Shown here in pieces: positions 11,201-21,466 of a stretch of DNA of 64,000 bases. The stretch comes from Daucus carota subsp. sativus. Lineage: Eukaryota > Streptophyta > Magnoliopsida > Apiales > Apiaceae. The DNA lies in contig NC_030381.2 of the NCBI RefSeq assembly GCF_001625215.2, positions 1,513,131 to 1,577,130 of the forward strand, read 5' to 3'. The notes beneath the pieces are model-generated. The model saw nothing but the letters and a program-made list of their open reading frames with translations. It made no database searches and had not been told where the DNA came from. Every line of letters starts with the position of its first letter. The stretch's first letter is position 1. The position numbers were made by a program, and so were the translations under genes.

Positions 11201-11465
11201 AAATCAATAAATTTCTCCGGTCCCAAGGGTATCGACAAACATAATAAGCCCACTCACCGTTCTGCATGGCTGGAAACGGAATGTTGATACTGATACTATC
11301 GCTTTTACTAAGATCCCCTAAATCCACAAAGAACTGAAAGCCACTATTCTCAGACTCTCCATCGAAATTAGCCTCCTTCCTCCCATTGATCAACACAGAA
11401 TTCGACAATTGCTTGCCAGGTGTTACTGGTGCAAAAAGACCATCTTTCACAAACCCTTTCTCCAT
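5295..11465 (-). CDS. DEMETER/ROS1-family 5-methylcytosine DNA glycosylase
   Basis: Nineteen exons on the minus strand: 11465-11258, 10986-9589, 9506-9093, 9011-8921, 8829-8358, 8220-8141, 8004-7920, 7846-7755, 7644-7576, 7471-7435, 7360-7278, 7152-6757, 6631-6595, 6510-6438, 6316-6186, 6090-6025, 5953-5839, 5763-5725, 5425-5295; 4017 nt, 1338 aa. Family landmarks appear in order: split glycosylase domain (GSVLDSIIGAFLTQNVSDHL; IDWDSLRRTY), helix-hairpin-helix GIYGIGLKS with catalytic Lys900, PVDVNVGR with Asp918, the [4Fe-4S] cluster C985-x6-C992-x2-C995-x5-C1001, and the C-terminal RRM-like fold (GRFPLNGTYFQVNEVF; CSRGFNRKTR). The enzyme removes 5-methylcytosine and nicks the strand, driving active demethylation in the nucleus. 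The permuted CXXC unit is diverged (C-x4-C-C) and the C-terminal tail is short. The N terminus carries repeats (see separate entry). The start follows a likely 5' UTR acceptor (TTTACAG). Which subclade (ROS1, DME or DML3) is unresolved. Confidence 0.93.
10486..10960 (-). repeat. In-frame minisatellite in glycosylase exon 2
   Basis: About eight tandem copies of a 60-66 bp unit encode variants of NGDGLASSTPKVNNVNYNTQF. Outer copies are more diverged (MNGDDLAFSTLETN..., NVNDLASSTREAN...), while the inner five are nearly identical, as expected from recent unequal exchange. The unit contains an S/A-T-P core. The array is fully in frame, so copy number could vary without breaking the protein. Confidence 0.9.
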
Positions 11466-12364
11466 CCTCTGATTCCCTGTAAACCACATAAATATTGATT
11501 AAATCATAATTTACTAAAGACTTGCAGGAACAAACAAAACCTTAGAGAGAATAGGAACAACTTTAACAGATGTTGAGAAAAACACTCCTTAAATATATCA
11601 TATTGTTAAATAAATATCTATATCTAAGCTTGTTACAAAACATTGAACAAAAAAATATATCATCGAATAGAACAAAAAAATATATTATGGAATCGAAGTT
11701 ATGCATGTAAAATTTAACAGAGAATACGACCTTAAATTAGTGAGCTACTCTGGAACAGATGCTCATGCAGAGCTCTGCATTCGTCAGTGCATCCTTTTCT
11801 TATTTATGAAGTGATTTTTTTTCCCCACTTTTTCTGTTGAATAAGTGGTTTGTTTAGAGACGAATTCTTTTAGATAATCATCATCTTATACTAAAGAATG
11901 GAGATCTAACGGGATGACTAACCCGGTTTTACGATAGATTTAGTTAGCGGAGAGTTTGGATTGTAGACAGTAACAACAAATCTTAAAACATAATAATAAT
12001 TAATTATTTTGTTCACAAAAATAATAATTAATTATTAAAATATATTTTCCAACCACTCTTAATTAAAAAGATACGATTATGAATTTCTTATATTAATTTA
12101 AATTAATTTAAAGTTTTGATTTTTAATCGACAAATTATACTCCAATATCATAAATATTTTGCATATTTGTAATTTTTTTTTTTTAGAATTTATGCTATAT
12201 TTATCCTTATTTATAACATATTATTATACCGAGATTGTTATCATTTTTATGCTAATTACATTTTCACACAGTATAATATAATTTTGTTCAAAGTGATATT
12301 AATTTGTAGTGAGGAATGCCATAGTTTAGATAAAATTGACCCCAGTTGTATCTGAAATACAACC
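11466..12364. other. 5' flank of the glycosylase gene
   Basis: AT-rich, without a coding signal. It should contain the promoter and at least one 5' UTR exon of the minus-strand glycosylase gene, because the first coding exon begins just after a splice acceptor. Confidence 0.4.
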
Positions 12365-12730
12365 AAACAAGTACTCTAACGTTATATTGTAAATTAACTG
12401 TAGTATTATTTCCCGACAAGTACTGTATATACAGTCATTCTAACTTTATATTGTAAATTAACTGTAGTATTATTTCCCGACAAGTACTGTATATACGGTC
12501 ATTCTAACGTTATATTGTAAATTAACTGCAGTATTATTTCTCGACAAGTACTCACTCTAACGTTATATTGTAAATTAATTGTAGTATTTTTTCCCGACAC
12601 TCTGGAATACCATATTCTGATACTGTACTACGACACTCTAACGTTGTATTGCTGATTAACTATGGAGTATTATTTCCCGACACTGATTAACTATATAGAG
12701 TATTATTTCCCGACACTCTGATATTGTATT
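12365..12730. repeat. Tandem repeat array upstream of the glycosylase
   Basis: Units of roughly 60 bp share the blocks TCTAACGTTATATTG, TAAATTAACTGTAGTATTA and TTTCCCGACAAGTACT. Three copies in the left half are almost identical; three or four further copies to the right are shorter and diverged, all keeping the TATTATTTCCCGACAC block. The array starts about 0.9 kb upstream of the first coding exon. Confidence 0.85.
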
Positions 12731-13446
12731 CTAGTCGATCGTCTACTGTCGACATTTCAATATTACAATATTTTTTCGACACACTTGTAGTGCATAATCT
12801 AACATCCAAACTTTAATATTAATTGACCGATCTTTTTTGACAGTTAGATATTACAATAATTTTGTGACATACTTGTGTCACTATTGTAATAACCCATATG
12901 TCAATATTAAATATTAGTATTATAGTGGGTATTCTCATATTTCAATAATTTTGGATGGATAAAAAAAATATAATTTTTTATATTTGTTTTGACAAAAATT
13001 TACAAATATATTTTTAGATAAAATAATATTAACAAACCATGTAATATTAGTTTTATTTTAACAAACATAACAGTTTTGGAAATTTATTATGAAATTGCAT
13101 ATCAAAATTTATAATTATTCTTTTTAAGATCAACAATAATTTTATTTTTTGAAGAAAAAACAACAATAAGTCTCGGCTATAATATAATAATATAAGATTA
13201 TGTTAGGTTTATTTCACCTTTTCATTATATATTATTTAACAATTAATAATAAATTAACAATTTAAAATGAATCAAGGCAAGTTTAGAATTTGTTATACAT
13301 GTTAGTGTTATTTAATTAAAAATCATATTATATTGTTTATATTTAATATAAAAATAAATCTCCATTCAAAACTCTTATAAAAATAAGAATTTCTTAAAAT
13401 TTTTTTATATGTGTCTTTATTTATATGGCTCTAGTATACCGAGATT

Positions 13447-13495
<49 letters not shown>

Positions 13496-15448
13496 TAACA
13501 AGATAATAATTACTATTATTTCAGATTTCTTATTTAATATTGATATCAAATAATAATTGAAAATGAAACTAATATTTTATTATGAAAATATCTAGTATTG
13601 TCTCGAATATAATACTATTATTATAATATAAGATAAATTATTTTCAAGTATTTCACCATATAAAAAATTATATAAAATTTATTTAACATTTGACTATATT
13701 ATCCTACATGGTTTTAGTTTATAAGAGCTGTAATTAATTTTGATATTATTTAATTTTCACGAGACATATTAATATTATTTTTTGTTTATTTATTTCAACT
13801 TAAGAGATAAATTTAATAAATTTCGAATAATATAATATTATTTTAGTTTTTACGTTATATGATAAATAAACAAAATAATTTTATAAATAAACAAAATAAC
13901 TTACATGTACAATATAAATACGCAATGAGTGATTTCAAATAAATTAATATTGTTTCCATCTTAAAATATATATATATATATATATATAATAAAATAATTT
14001 TAGATAAAGTAGTCTAATATTATTTTGATTGTGATAAAATAAATGTATAGTGCATAGTCTAGTATTGCTTTAATTTTTATAAATTTAATAATTTTTATAT
14101 AATTCAATTAGTTTTGGTAGCTGAATAAAATAACTACTATAACAAATATATAAGATATATATTATTATTATCATTTTGATTTCTAATAAAATATGTAATA
14201 CAAATAAAATAATTCGATATTATCAGTAAAAATATAAATCTAAATTAATTTCATTTTATGGTACCGAATTCTTTAAACTTTCACACACTTGTGCAAGAAA
14301 GGTAATTTATTATTGCATGTATTGTGAATATTTTATTTATTTATTTTAAAAATTGTATGATCAACTATGTTATAAATTAATTAATTTATTTATTTTTGAA
14401 CCATTTTTACTTAGTAATATTACTACTAGCTAGTTTTGGTCCTCTCAAAAAATAAATAAATTATGGAGAATACGGCTACAAGCACTAATACATTTTTCTT
14501 CATATTATAGAAAAAAAACACATATTACTAGAACAGTATAAATATATAAGTTTAAATTCGTAATTTACAAACACAGGATATTTAAATAAAATTGAGCAAA
14601 AGATGGTGTAAATAAAATTTATATTATTAATATAAGAAATTCTCCACTAATAAAATATTTTCTTGACTAAAAGTTATTCATGTTTAATATATTTATCAAT
14701 TTTATATATTTTACTTATAATAATTAATAATATTGATATATCATTTATAAATATCATCAATAATCGAATTTGTACATATACACGAACAATATTTTACTCC
14801 ATCCATAATACAAGATTTTATTCCCAGAATACTTATCCAAATATTTATTTTCATATATTAATAATTTTTAAATCAAATTTATATTATGGTGAATAAAATT
14901 TTAAAGTTATATTTAATATTAAAGTCTTCAGTATGGCAAAATGCGGGTTCTATACACAATCAGAGCACGTAAACAATCAGGCGGAGGGAGTATAAATTAG
15001 ACATGCATTAAAAAATGAAATGTGAGTTATTATTTTTACTAAATTGAGGATGTTCTAATTTGACTTATAAATGAAAATATAGTTTTTAAGAACATTTATT
15101 TTTATTTTTGGTCAAAGGATATGAGATGAAATGACTTAATTATATTGTGGTAGGATTCAAGTTTTGGAAAAAAGCGTAATTTAAATATTAAATTATTATA
15201 ATCAAATTTGAAAAGAAGATAAATACAGAAGAACTGATTCTTTATCAAATTGAGAGTTTGATGGGATATGGATAAGAAAAGGGATGGAGGAAATTGTTCA
15301 GGAATAGTCAAATTTCACTCTTACTCCTTCCAAATTTATTTCCTCAGGAAACATAACATCATCATTTTTAATTGATCGCATTAAAAGAAGTTGACTTGGT
15401 AAAGGCTGAAAAACTAACCAGATTTCAAAACATACAACAATTATTGTT
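12731..15448. other. Very AT-rich intergenic DNA with TA microsatellites
   Basis: No gene seen. (TA)n runs lie at about 13447-13494 and 13966-13988. Short open frames here are by-products of base composition and show no family similarity. A GGCGGAGGGAGTATA block near 14980 resembles a Stowaway MITE terminus without a visible partner. Confidence 0.5.
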
Positions 15449-15719
15449 ATACGTCTATTTTTGACTTTTTGACTCTCTTTTTACATGTCCATTTTGACTT
15501 TTGACCAATCAAATTGATTTTAGTTTGACTGAATTTTACATGTATCAGATAATTGAGAAAAATAATAAAAATTATATCAATAGAAAGTATATTTAGTGTA
15601 GTTTAATATGCAACTTTCAGATTTTAAAAATAATGAGTAGATAATTTGTTATATTTAGTCAAAAATTGGTCAATTTGACTACTCGAAATGCAAAATGGAC
15701 ATATGGACGGAGGGAGTAT
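15449..15719. mobile_element. Stowaway-type MITE
   Basis: The right end GGACGGAGGGAGTA is the classic CTCCCTCCGTCC terminus in inverse. The inner blocks ACATGTCCATTTTGACTTTTG (left) and CAAAATGGACATATGG (right) are inverted copies, as are TTGACCAATCAAATT and AATTGGTCAA. The left terminus is diverged, so the outer boundary is approximate. No coding capacity. Confidence 0.65.
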
Positions 15720-17399
15720 GAGAAAACATTCTGCAGACAAAAGTTAAAAAGATACGTTACTTGTACAGTAGACGTACTTATCTACTCCACCAAATAACTA
15801 CTAACTGATATGTCAATGTTAAGATCTGCATTCAGAAGCTGTCTTCAGACTCCATGACCATTTCATGTCAGGCCTAAGTGAGACTTGAGAGTCTTGTGAC
15901 TCTCTTATTACCAGTTGCAGTACTTGGTTAATCAACACACTCAATCATCAGAAGCTTGCTCCTGCCCATTTGAGGTGCTTGACATGTCAACCTCTTTACA
16001 ATGATACACATATGAATCAATACTCCAGCCTACTACAAATAATATACCAAGGTAGAACTAATTTGCAAATCGCGTTCAACATAAAACTATTTTGCACATG
16101 ACGTCATTAGTCTAGGAAAGAAGACATACAACAATCTTACTCATTTGTTAACCCATGTTATCAAAAGTAGGTCATATTCTTCTCATTCCTGGATATAGGA
16201 GTCAACCGCTTAAACTTGTATTATCTACGACATACAAGATGTAGACTCTAAAGCTATAAAGCGAAGAGAGCACTAAATATCAATTAAAACTAAGACAAGC
16301 TCCTTCCTAGCAAAAGGCAAAAAAATATGATCAAAATCAAATCATACTAATTACTCAAATTTTATAGCTTGACAAACCACAAATCACCATACATATTCAA
16401 TTTAAAGAAAGAGACACAATCTTATCAACTTAGACATGGGAGCTGCCCTGGCCATATGGCCAGAGTGGTTCTACACAAACATCTACTTCCTGGCTGTTCG
16501 ATCATCGATCCATGGCTGAGACTAAACATTTTGCTCCCACCTACCGGCGACTATTTACAACTGGAAGACACAGTACCAGCTATTTTTTTTAGGCCGATAG
16601 CCTGTCTTCCAGCTCCAAATTGTAGCTGGGAGGAATTTTTTGAATTTTAATGGAAATTTTTTGAAAAGTTTTCGGTTAGTTTATATTGACAGTTACTCTT
16701 AACAAGAATCAGCCTGATATGCAACTATTACCAAGAAACTACCAGAATTTACTCCTGGTTAATTTAGTCTCCTCATAGTAAGTTTTAATATGGTGACATG
16801 AAACTGGAACTTTATTTATTAACGGGGCTGCATGCATGAGGTAGTACAACATCTCAAATCAACAGCTTCAGTAATAGTTAGAATTTTAAATTCTAAGTAC
16901 ATTAACAGTTATACTTCATAAGTGAAGCAGCACAGATGGAAATTGAAGTGCAGAGGCAGTTATATCATCAGCTTGGAGTATGCAATATTCAACATATAAA
17001 TGCAAAACACAGCCACATATAAGCACTAACAATTCAAGCTGTTGGTTGTTCATTAGTGATGAAACAGCCGTGGAATCGAAGGGGACAGAATCAAGTTACA
17101 GTCGCTTCTAAATCGCCCACAGCCGCCTTACGTTTGGTGGTTATAACTTATAAGCTAAAGAGTGTGAAGTGTTTTAGTGAATTGGGTTTTGAACTGAAAC
17201 CGTCTTCCAGCTATTTTAGCGGCAGGAAGTACCAATGGCAATTTAGTAAATTTTAAAAAGATTTACAGATTTACTTCTGCGTTCACACTCAATTAGAGAT
17301 CTCAAATGAGTGTGAAGTGTTTAAACATGGGAACCGATCCTTAGTTAAAAATGTATCAAACTTATACCAACACATTATCAAACTTCCGTTAAACGAAGG
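15720..17399. other. Intergenic, no gene recognised
   Basis: Open frames at about 16369-16650 and 17056-17256 lack family similarity and splice support. Base composition is less AT-biased than to the left, so an unrecognised non-coding transcript is possible but nothing in the sequence demands it. Confidence 0.4.
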
Positions 17400-18190
17400 A
17401 AACACAATCTTTATCAATTTAACATAAGTTTCCATCATAATTATGAACCAATTCATCTCTAATCTCTAATCATAGAGTTCTGTAACAAAAATCAATCACC
17501 AATTCTCATAATCTTCACATTCCCAACCACATAATAACAATACTCGCAAAATCACAACCCTAACATTACTTAAAACAATCTGCCACCGAAACATCATTAC
17601 TCTTCTCATAAATCATACAATGACACAATCTTTATCATATTAAACGTCAGTTATTATCACAATCATCAACCAATTCATCTATAATCTTCAACATCTCAAC
17701 AGACCAGCAACAATACTCACAAACCATCACGCTAACATTACGTAATATTAAACTCCCACAAAGACATCATCAAACGTCTGATAAACAATAAAATGAAAAG
17801 ACGCAATCTTTATCTAACTACTCTATATAATTATAATCACAATTATCAACAATTTCATCTCTAATCTTCATCATCCTTACAAAACAGTAACAATACTCAC
17901 GAATCATCATGCTAACATTACATACATCAAACTCCCATCAACAAATCATCATACTTCCGCTAAACAATAAGAAGACACAATCTTTATCAAACTAAAAATA
18001 TATTATTATCACAATCATCAACCAATTCATGTCTAATCTTCAACATCTAAACAAAAAAGTAACAATACGCACCAAATCATAAGGCTACATTACCTATAAT
18101 CACACTCCCACCAACAAATTATTAAAGACACAATCTTTATCAGTTAAAACACAAGTTCTCATCATAATTATCAATAAATTCATCTCTACC
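17400..18190. repeat. Degenerate ~175-bp tandem array 3' of TOM9
   Basis: The block ACACAATCTTTATCA recurs at about 17402, 17623, 17801 (one mismatch), 17975 and 18128, each time followed by a TATTATCACAATCATCAACCAATTCATC-like block, a TCTAATCTTCAACATC-like block and a TAACAATACTCAC-like block. Five diverged copies therefore run up to about 70 bp from the TOM9 stop codon, and some may be transcribed in its 3' UTR. Confidence 0.8.
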
Positions 18191-18262
18191 GCAACAAAAC
18201 AAAAAAAAAACCTCGCAAAATCGATTGCTAACAATGCAAAAGCGAGAAAAACACCGCACCGA

Positions 18263-18535
18263 TTATTTCGGGGCCGAGACGGTGGGAGTCCCGAGGAGAC
18301 TCGCCTGCTGAAGCTCCAGCTCGTTGAGCTGCTGCTCGCGATCCATCTCGATGATGAGCGGCACGGCAAGGACGAGGAAGAGAGTGCTGGCGATCCAGGC
18401 AGCTTTTCCGGTGGATAAGAGGAGCTTTTTGACGACGAAGCCGGTGTCGGCGGCGGCTTTTTTGCCGCGGTAGACGATCGGAGAGTCGGAGACGGAGGAT
18501 GAAACCCTAGATATTATGCTTTTGTTAGCCGCCAT
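18263..18535 (-). CDS. TOM9: Mitochondrial import receptor subunit TOM9 (plant Tom22)
   Basis: A single exon of 90 codons with an ATG start. Residues 45-63 form the only membrane segment (KAAWIASTLFLVLAVPL) with the conserved proline inside it, followed by the family signature IIEMDREQQLNELELQQASLLG. Plants have this short Tom22 homologue, which lacks the acidic cytosolic receptor domain of fungi and sits in the outer-membrane TOM complex to help assemble the translocase. Length and domain order match Arabidopsis TOM9, and the basic N-terminal part faces the cytosol. Single-exon structure is normal for the family. Confidence 0.93.
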   Translation of the reverse strand: MAANKSIISRVSSSVSDSPIVYRGKKAAADTGFVVKKLLLSTGKAAWIASTLFLVLAVPLIIEMDREQQLNELELQQASLLGTPTVSAPK

Positions 18536-18922
18536 TAGAATTGGAATTTGGGGGCAAAGGAAGGGGTGTTTTGTTTATAAGCAGTGGGATTTGGGGTTTC
18601 TTTACCTTTTCTTATTTTGTTTAGATGTTTTTAATTAGAAAAGTTAATTAGATTTAATTAATTAGATCTTAATTTTCATGCTCATTTTTTCCAAAGCCAT
18701 TTTATTCATAATATAATATATTTTTGATATCATAAAAATATATGAAAATTTAAATTAAAAATATAAAACTAAAATTTTAATATTCTGATCATATAAAATT
18801 ATAAAAGACAGTTTATTCCAAATCAAAATACGTGTTCAGAAATAAACATATTTAAAAATTAAAAGTGTTATAAAAATATTACGTATAACTCATATCTCAA
18901 TAAAATCAAATACTCACTTACA
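18536..18922. other. TOM9 promoter side, AT-rich
   Basis: The sequence is AT-rich with no gene recognised. It lies between the TOM9 start and a MITE and should contain the TOM9 promoter. Confidence 0.4.
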
Positions 18923-19382
18923 GGGGTGTATTCGATTGGGATTTTAATGCATTATTTTTAGTCTATGGATTTTAATGGATTGTATGGGATTTTGATTTTT
19001 TGCGGATTCTTGATGAAATGTCGCAGAGTTGATAGGATTTAGGTACAATGTTTCAAAATCCCATTGAATTTGGTGGGATTTCAAAAAACTTAAAATACAC
19101 TGAAGAATGCCACAAAATCCATCATTTTATGAAATGAAAAAAAATCCATCAGCATTTGAATACCATCAGATTTTAATGGATTTTAAACAATCCCAATTGA
19201 ATACCATCGGATTTTAAAGCATAATTTAAAATCCCAATTGAATACCACTAGATTTTGTAGCATAGTTTAAAATCTCAATTGAATACCTAAAGATTTTAAA
19301 GGATTTCAAACAATCCCAATCGAATACCCTCGGATTTCATGAATGCAAAAAAATGCTTTAAAATCCCAATCCAATACACCCC
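18923..19382. mobile_element. MITE with GGGGTGTATTCGATTGGG termini
   Basis: Terminal inverted repeats of about 25 bp (GGGGTGTATTCGATTGGGAT at the left, its imperfect inverse ending AATACACCCC at the right) bound 460 bp. Inside, the motif TTGAATACCATCGGATTTTA is repeated several times in inverse orientation to the left end. No reading frame. The termini resemble PIF/Harbinger- or hAT-derived MITEs; no clear target-site duplication was visible. Confidence 0.82.
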
Positions 19383-19715
19383 TCTTAATTTTTAATATTT
19401 TATCTGCAAAATTAAATTCCTAACTCAAAATTTTAAGCTCAAATTATAAGTAAAAAATTCTTTCTTTCTTCTCTCACTTCCATAACATTTTTCTTATTTC
19501 TAGGCTACTAAAATTTAATTTCCAAAAATTTGCAAATAAGTTTGTGCATACTATATTATCCATTCATCTCTCTCATGCAATCCATTTGCAAAGCCAACTG
19601 AATGGCTGAAAATATTACACACCACTCTCTACAACAGCCACCTGTAACAAATCCCTTATATTTCTCATTTATCTCTTTCTAACTTGTTGTTCTTGTTCTT
19701 GCAGCTGCAATTACA

Positions 19716-21082
19716 ATGGCAACTCTACAATCTCTTGCATTTGCTTCTCCTGTTTCAAAGCATTCTCATCAAGTTCCCTCTTTTGCAGGTACCCTCTTTC
19801 CCTTTTTCTCTTCTTTGTCTTAAATATTGTCATATTTGCTGAAAGGAACTAAAGTCTTGAACTTTACATGTTTTCAGTAGAGTTGCATTCTATAGGTAAT
19901 CTAATGTTTTGAAGTTTTGCATGCTTACAGTAGAGTTATAGCTCAATCTTTAAATTTGCCTTGAGAAAGTTGAAATTCTTTGTTGTGTGCTCCATATAAA
20001 AACACAATGCAGCTCTTTCTTTGTTTTAAGCAGTTGAGATTTTTTAGAGTTTCATTAGTTCATGACTTCATGTAAGTGTTGCCAATTTTTATCTAGTAAG
20101 AAATAAACTAATCGTAATGATAGAGAAAAGACTTTGGGGGCGTTTGGTTTATGGTTAATGAGTCCGGTTAACGAGAATCGGAAACTCAAACTCATGTGTG
20201 TTTGGATTAGCAATTTTATGATATGTAATGGGTACTTCATATCACTTGGTGGATAAATCATTACCTACACATTCCTCGAGATATCCGTTCCCATACCCCT
20301 CATTCTCATTTCCTATTCCCATTCCCACGTACCATCCACTCAAAACAAATATTATTTTCCACTCAAGGTGATGAAATTCTGGTTTATGTGCAGTAACTTA
20401 GTCTTCATCATTAATATTTGTAAAGTGTAACAGACAGAGGATCAGGTTGAATTGCCTCTTCCCTCATAATATCTTGAAGTTGGAACCTTTTATGATGAGA
20501 AAACTATTGGTTAACCATTAACATCGTTATGTGCATTGTATTTTGCAAAGAGAGAATGTATTTGAAGTTTGCAAGAAAAGATTTGCAATCTTAATGAAGA
20601 TATTATGTTGTGCAGGCGTGACATCAGGGGCCATCCGTAGTGCAGGCTCCTCATTCAGCGGACAAACATTGCACCTGTCCTCTTCACAATATGCCCCTCA
20701 ACGAAGAAAAATTCAGATGTCAAGATTATGTGTAATGATGGTTAAACCAACGATTCAATTTATCCAAGGGACTGATGAGCAGACTGTTCCAGATGTGAAG
20801 CTAACTAAATCTAGGGATGGAACAAATGGTATGGCTATATTTAGGTTTGACGAGCCATCAGTTTTTGACTCATCTGGTGAGGTTGGCGAGATCACTGGCT
20901 TCTACATGATTGATGAGGAAGGGACTCTTCAATCAGTTGATGTAAACGCCAGGTTTGTAAACGGAAAGCCTGCAGGGATTGAAGCCAAGTATGTCATGCG
21001 TACTCCACGAGATTGGGACAGGTTCATGAGATTTATGGAGCGATATGCTAATGCAAACAGCTTGCAGTTTGTAAAGAGTTGA
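19716..21082 (+). CDS. PSB28: Photosystem II assembly protein Psb28, chloroplastic
   Basis: Two exons, 19716-19788 and 20616-21082, joined by a GT-AG intron, give 179 aa. The first ~65 residues ([18 protein letters not shown]...) are a plastid transit peptide. The mature domain has the near-invariant Psb28 stretches [31 protein letters not shown] and [17 protein letters not shown]. Psb28 is a soluble stromal-side factor that binds photosystem II assembly intermediates near CP47 and supports biogenesis and repair. Length and sequence match the angiosperm nuclear gene. The 0.8-kb intron holds a possible MITE relic. A longer open frame running into exon 2 from 20531 is intron sequence. Confidence 0.95.
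20140..20345. mobile_element. Possible truncated MITE in the PSB28 intron
   Basis: Begins GGGGGCGTTTGGTTTATGGTTAATGAG-like, a common start of plant hAT/Harbinger MITEs. The right half (CATTCCCATTCCCACG...) is only partly complementary, so a full inverted terminus is not shown. Confidence 0.3.
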
Positions 21083-21466
21083 GGAGACATATATCTCTCC
21101 CTTACACCCTTCGGATTTCTGTGAAATTTACGTTGATCTTTGATATTAGATCAAGTAAGTGTACACTTGTAAAAGCTTTTTGTTGCGTAATTATATCTGG
21201 TGTGAGTATTAATTGTTCATCCTCAATTTTAATGTTCTGATAATTTTTGTGACATCTACATCACCGAAGGAACTGAAGTTAAATATGTAGTAGTTGACAT
21301 ATGATGATAAAAATGTGTTGTCATATTTTCAGTTCTTTATGAGCAAATGATAAATCTTCTAAACATCTATGATGTGTGTGTTGAAATCTACCATCGTAAT
21401 CATATGATAATAAGCTTTAATCATAATAATCAAGAGTTAAGAAGGTGATAACAGCAACATCTGCAG
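21083..21466. other. Convergent 3' flanks of PSB28 and the subtilase
   Basis: Short AT-rich spacer between two convergent genes. It should contain both 3' UTRs; no other feature seen. Confidence 0.45.

Noticed and set aside
14663-14896. Open frame of 77 codons
   Set aside because: Composition (Ile, Asn, Tyr) simply reflects AT-rich DNA.
16369-16650. Open frame of 93 codons
   Set aside because: No family similarity or splice support, and it lies in a gene-poor stretch.
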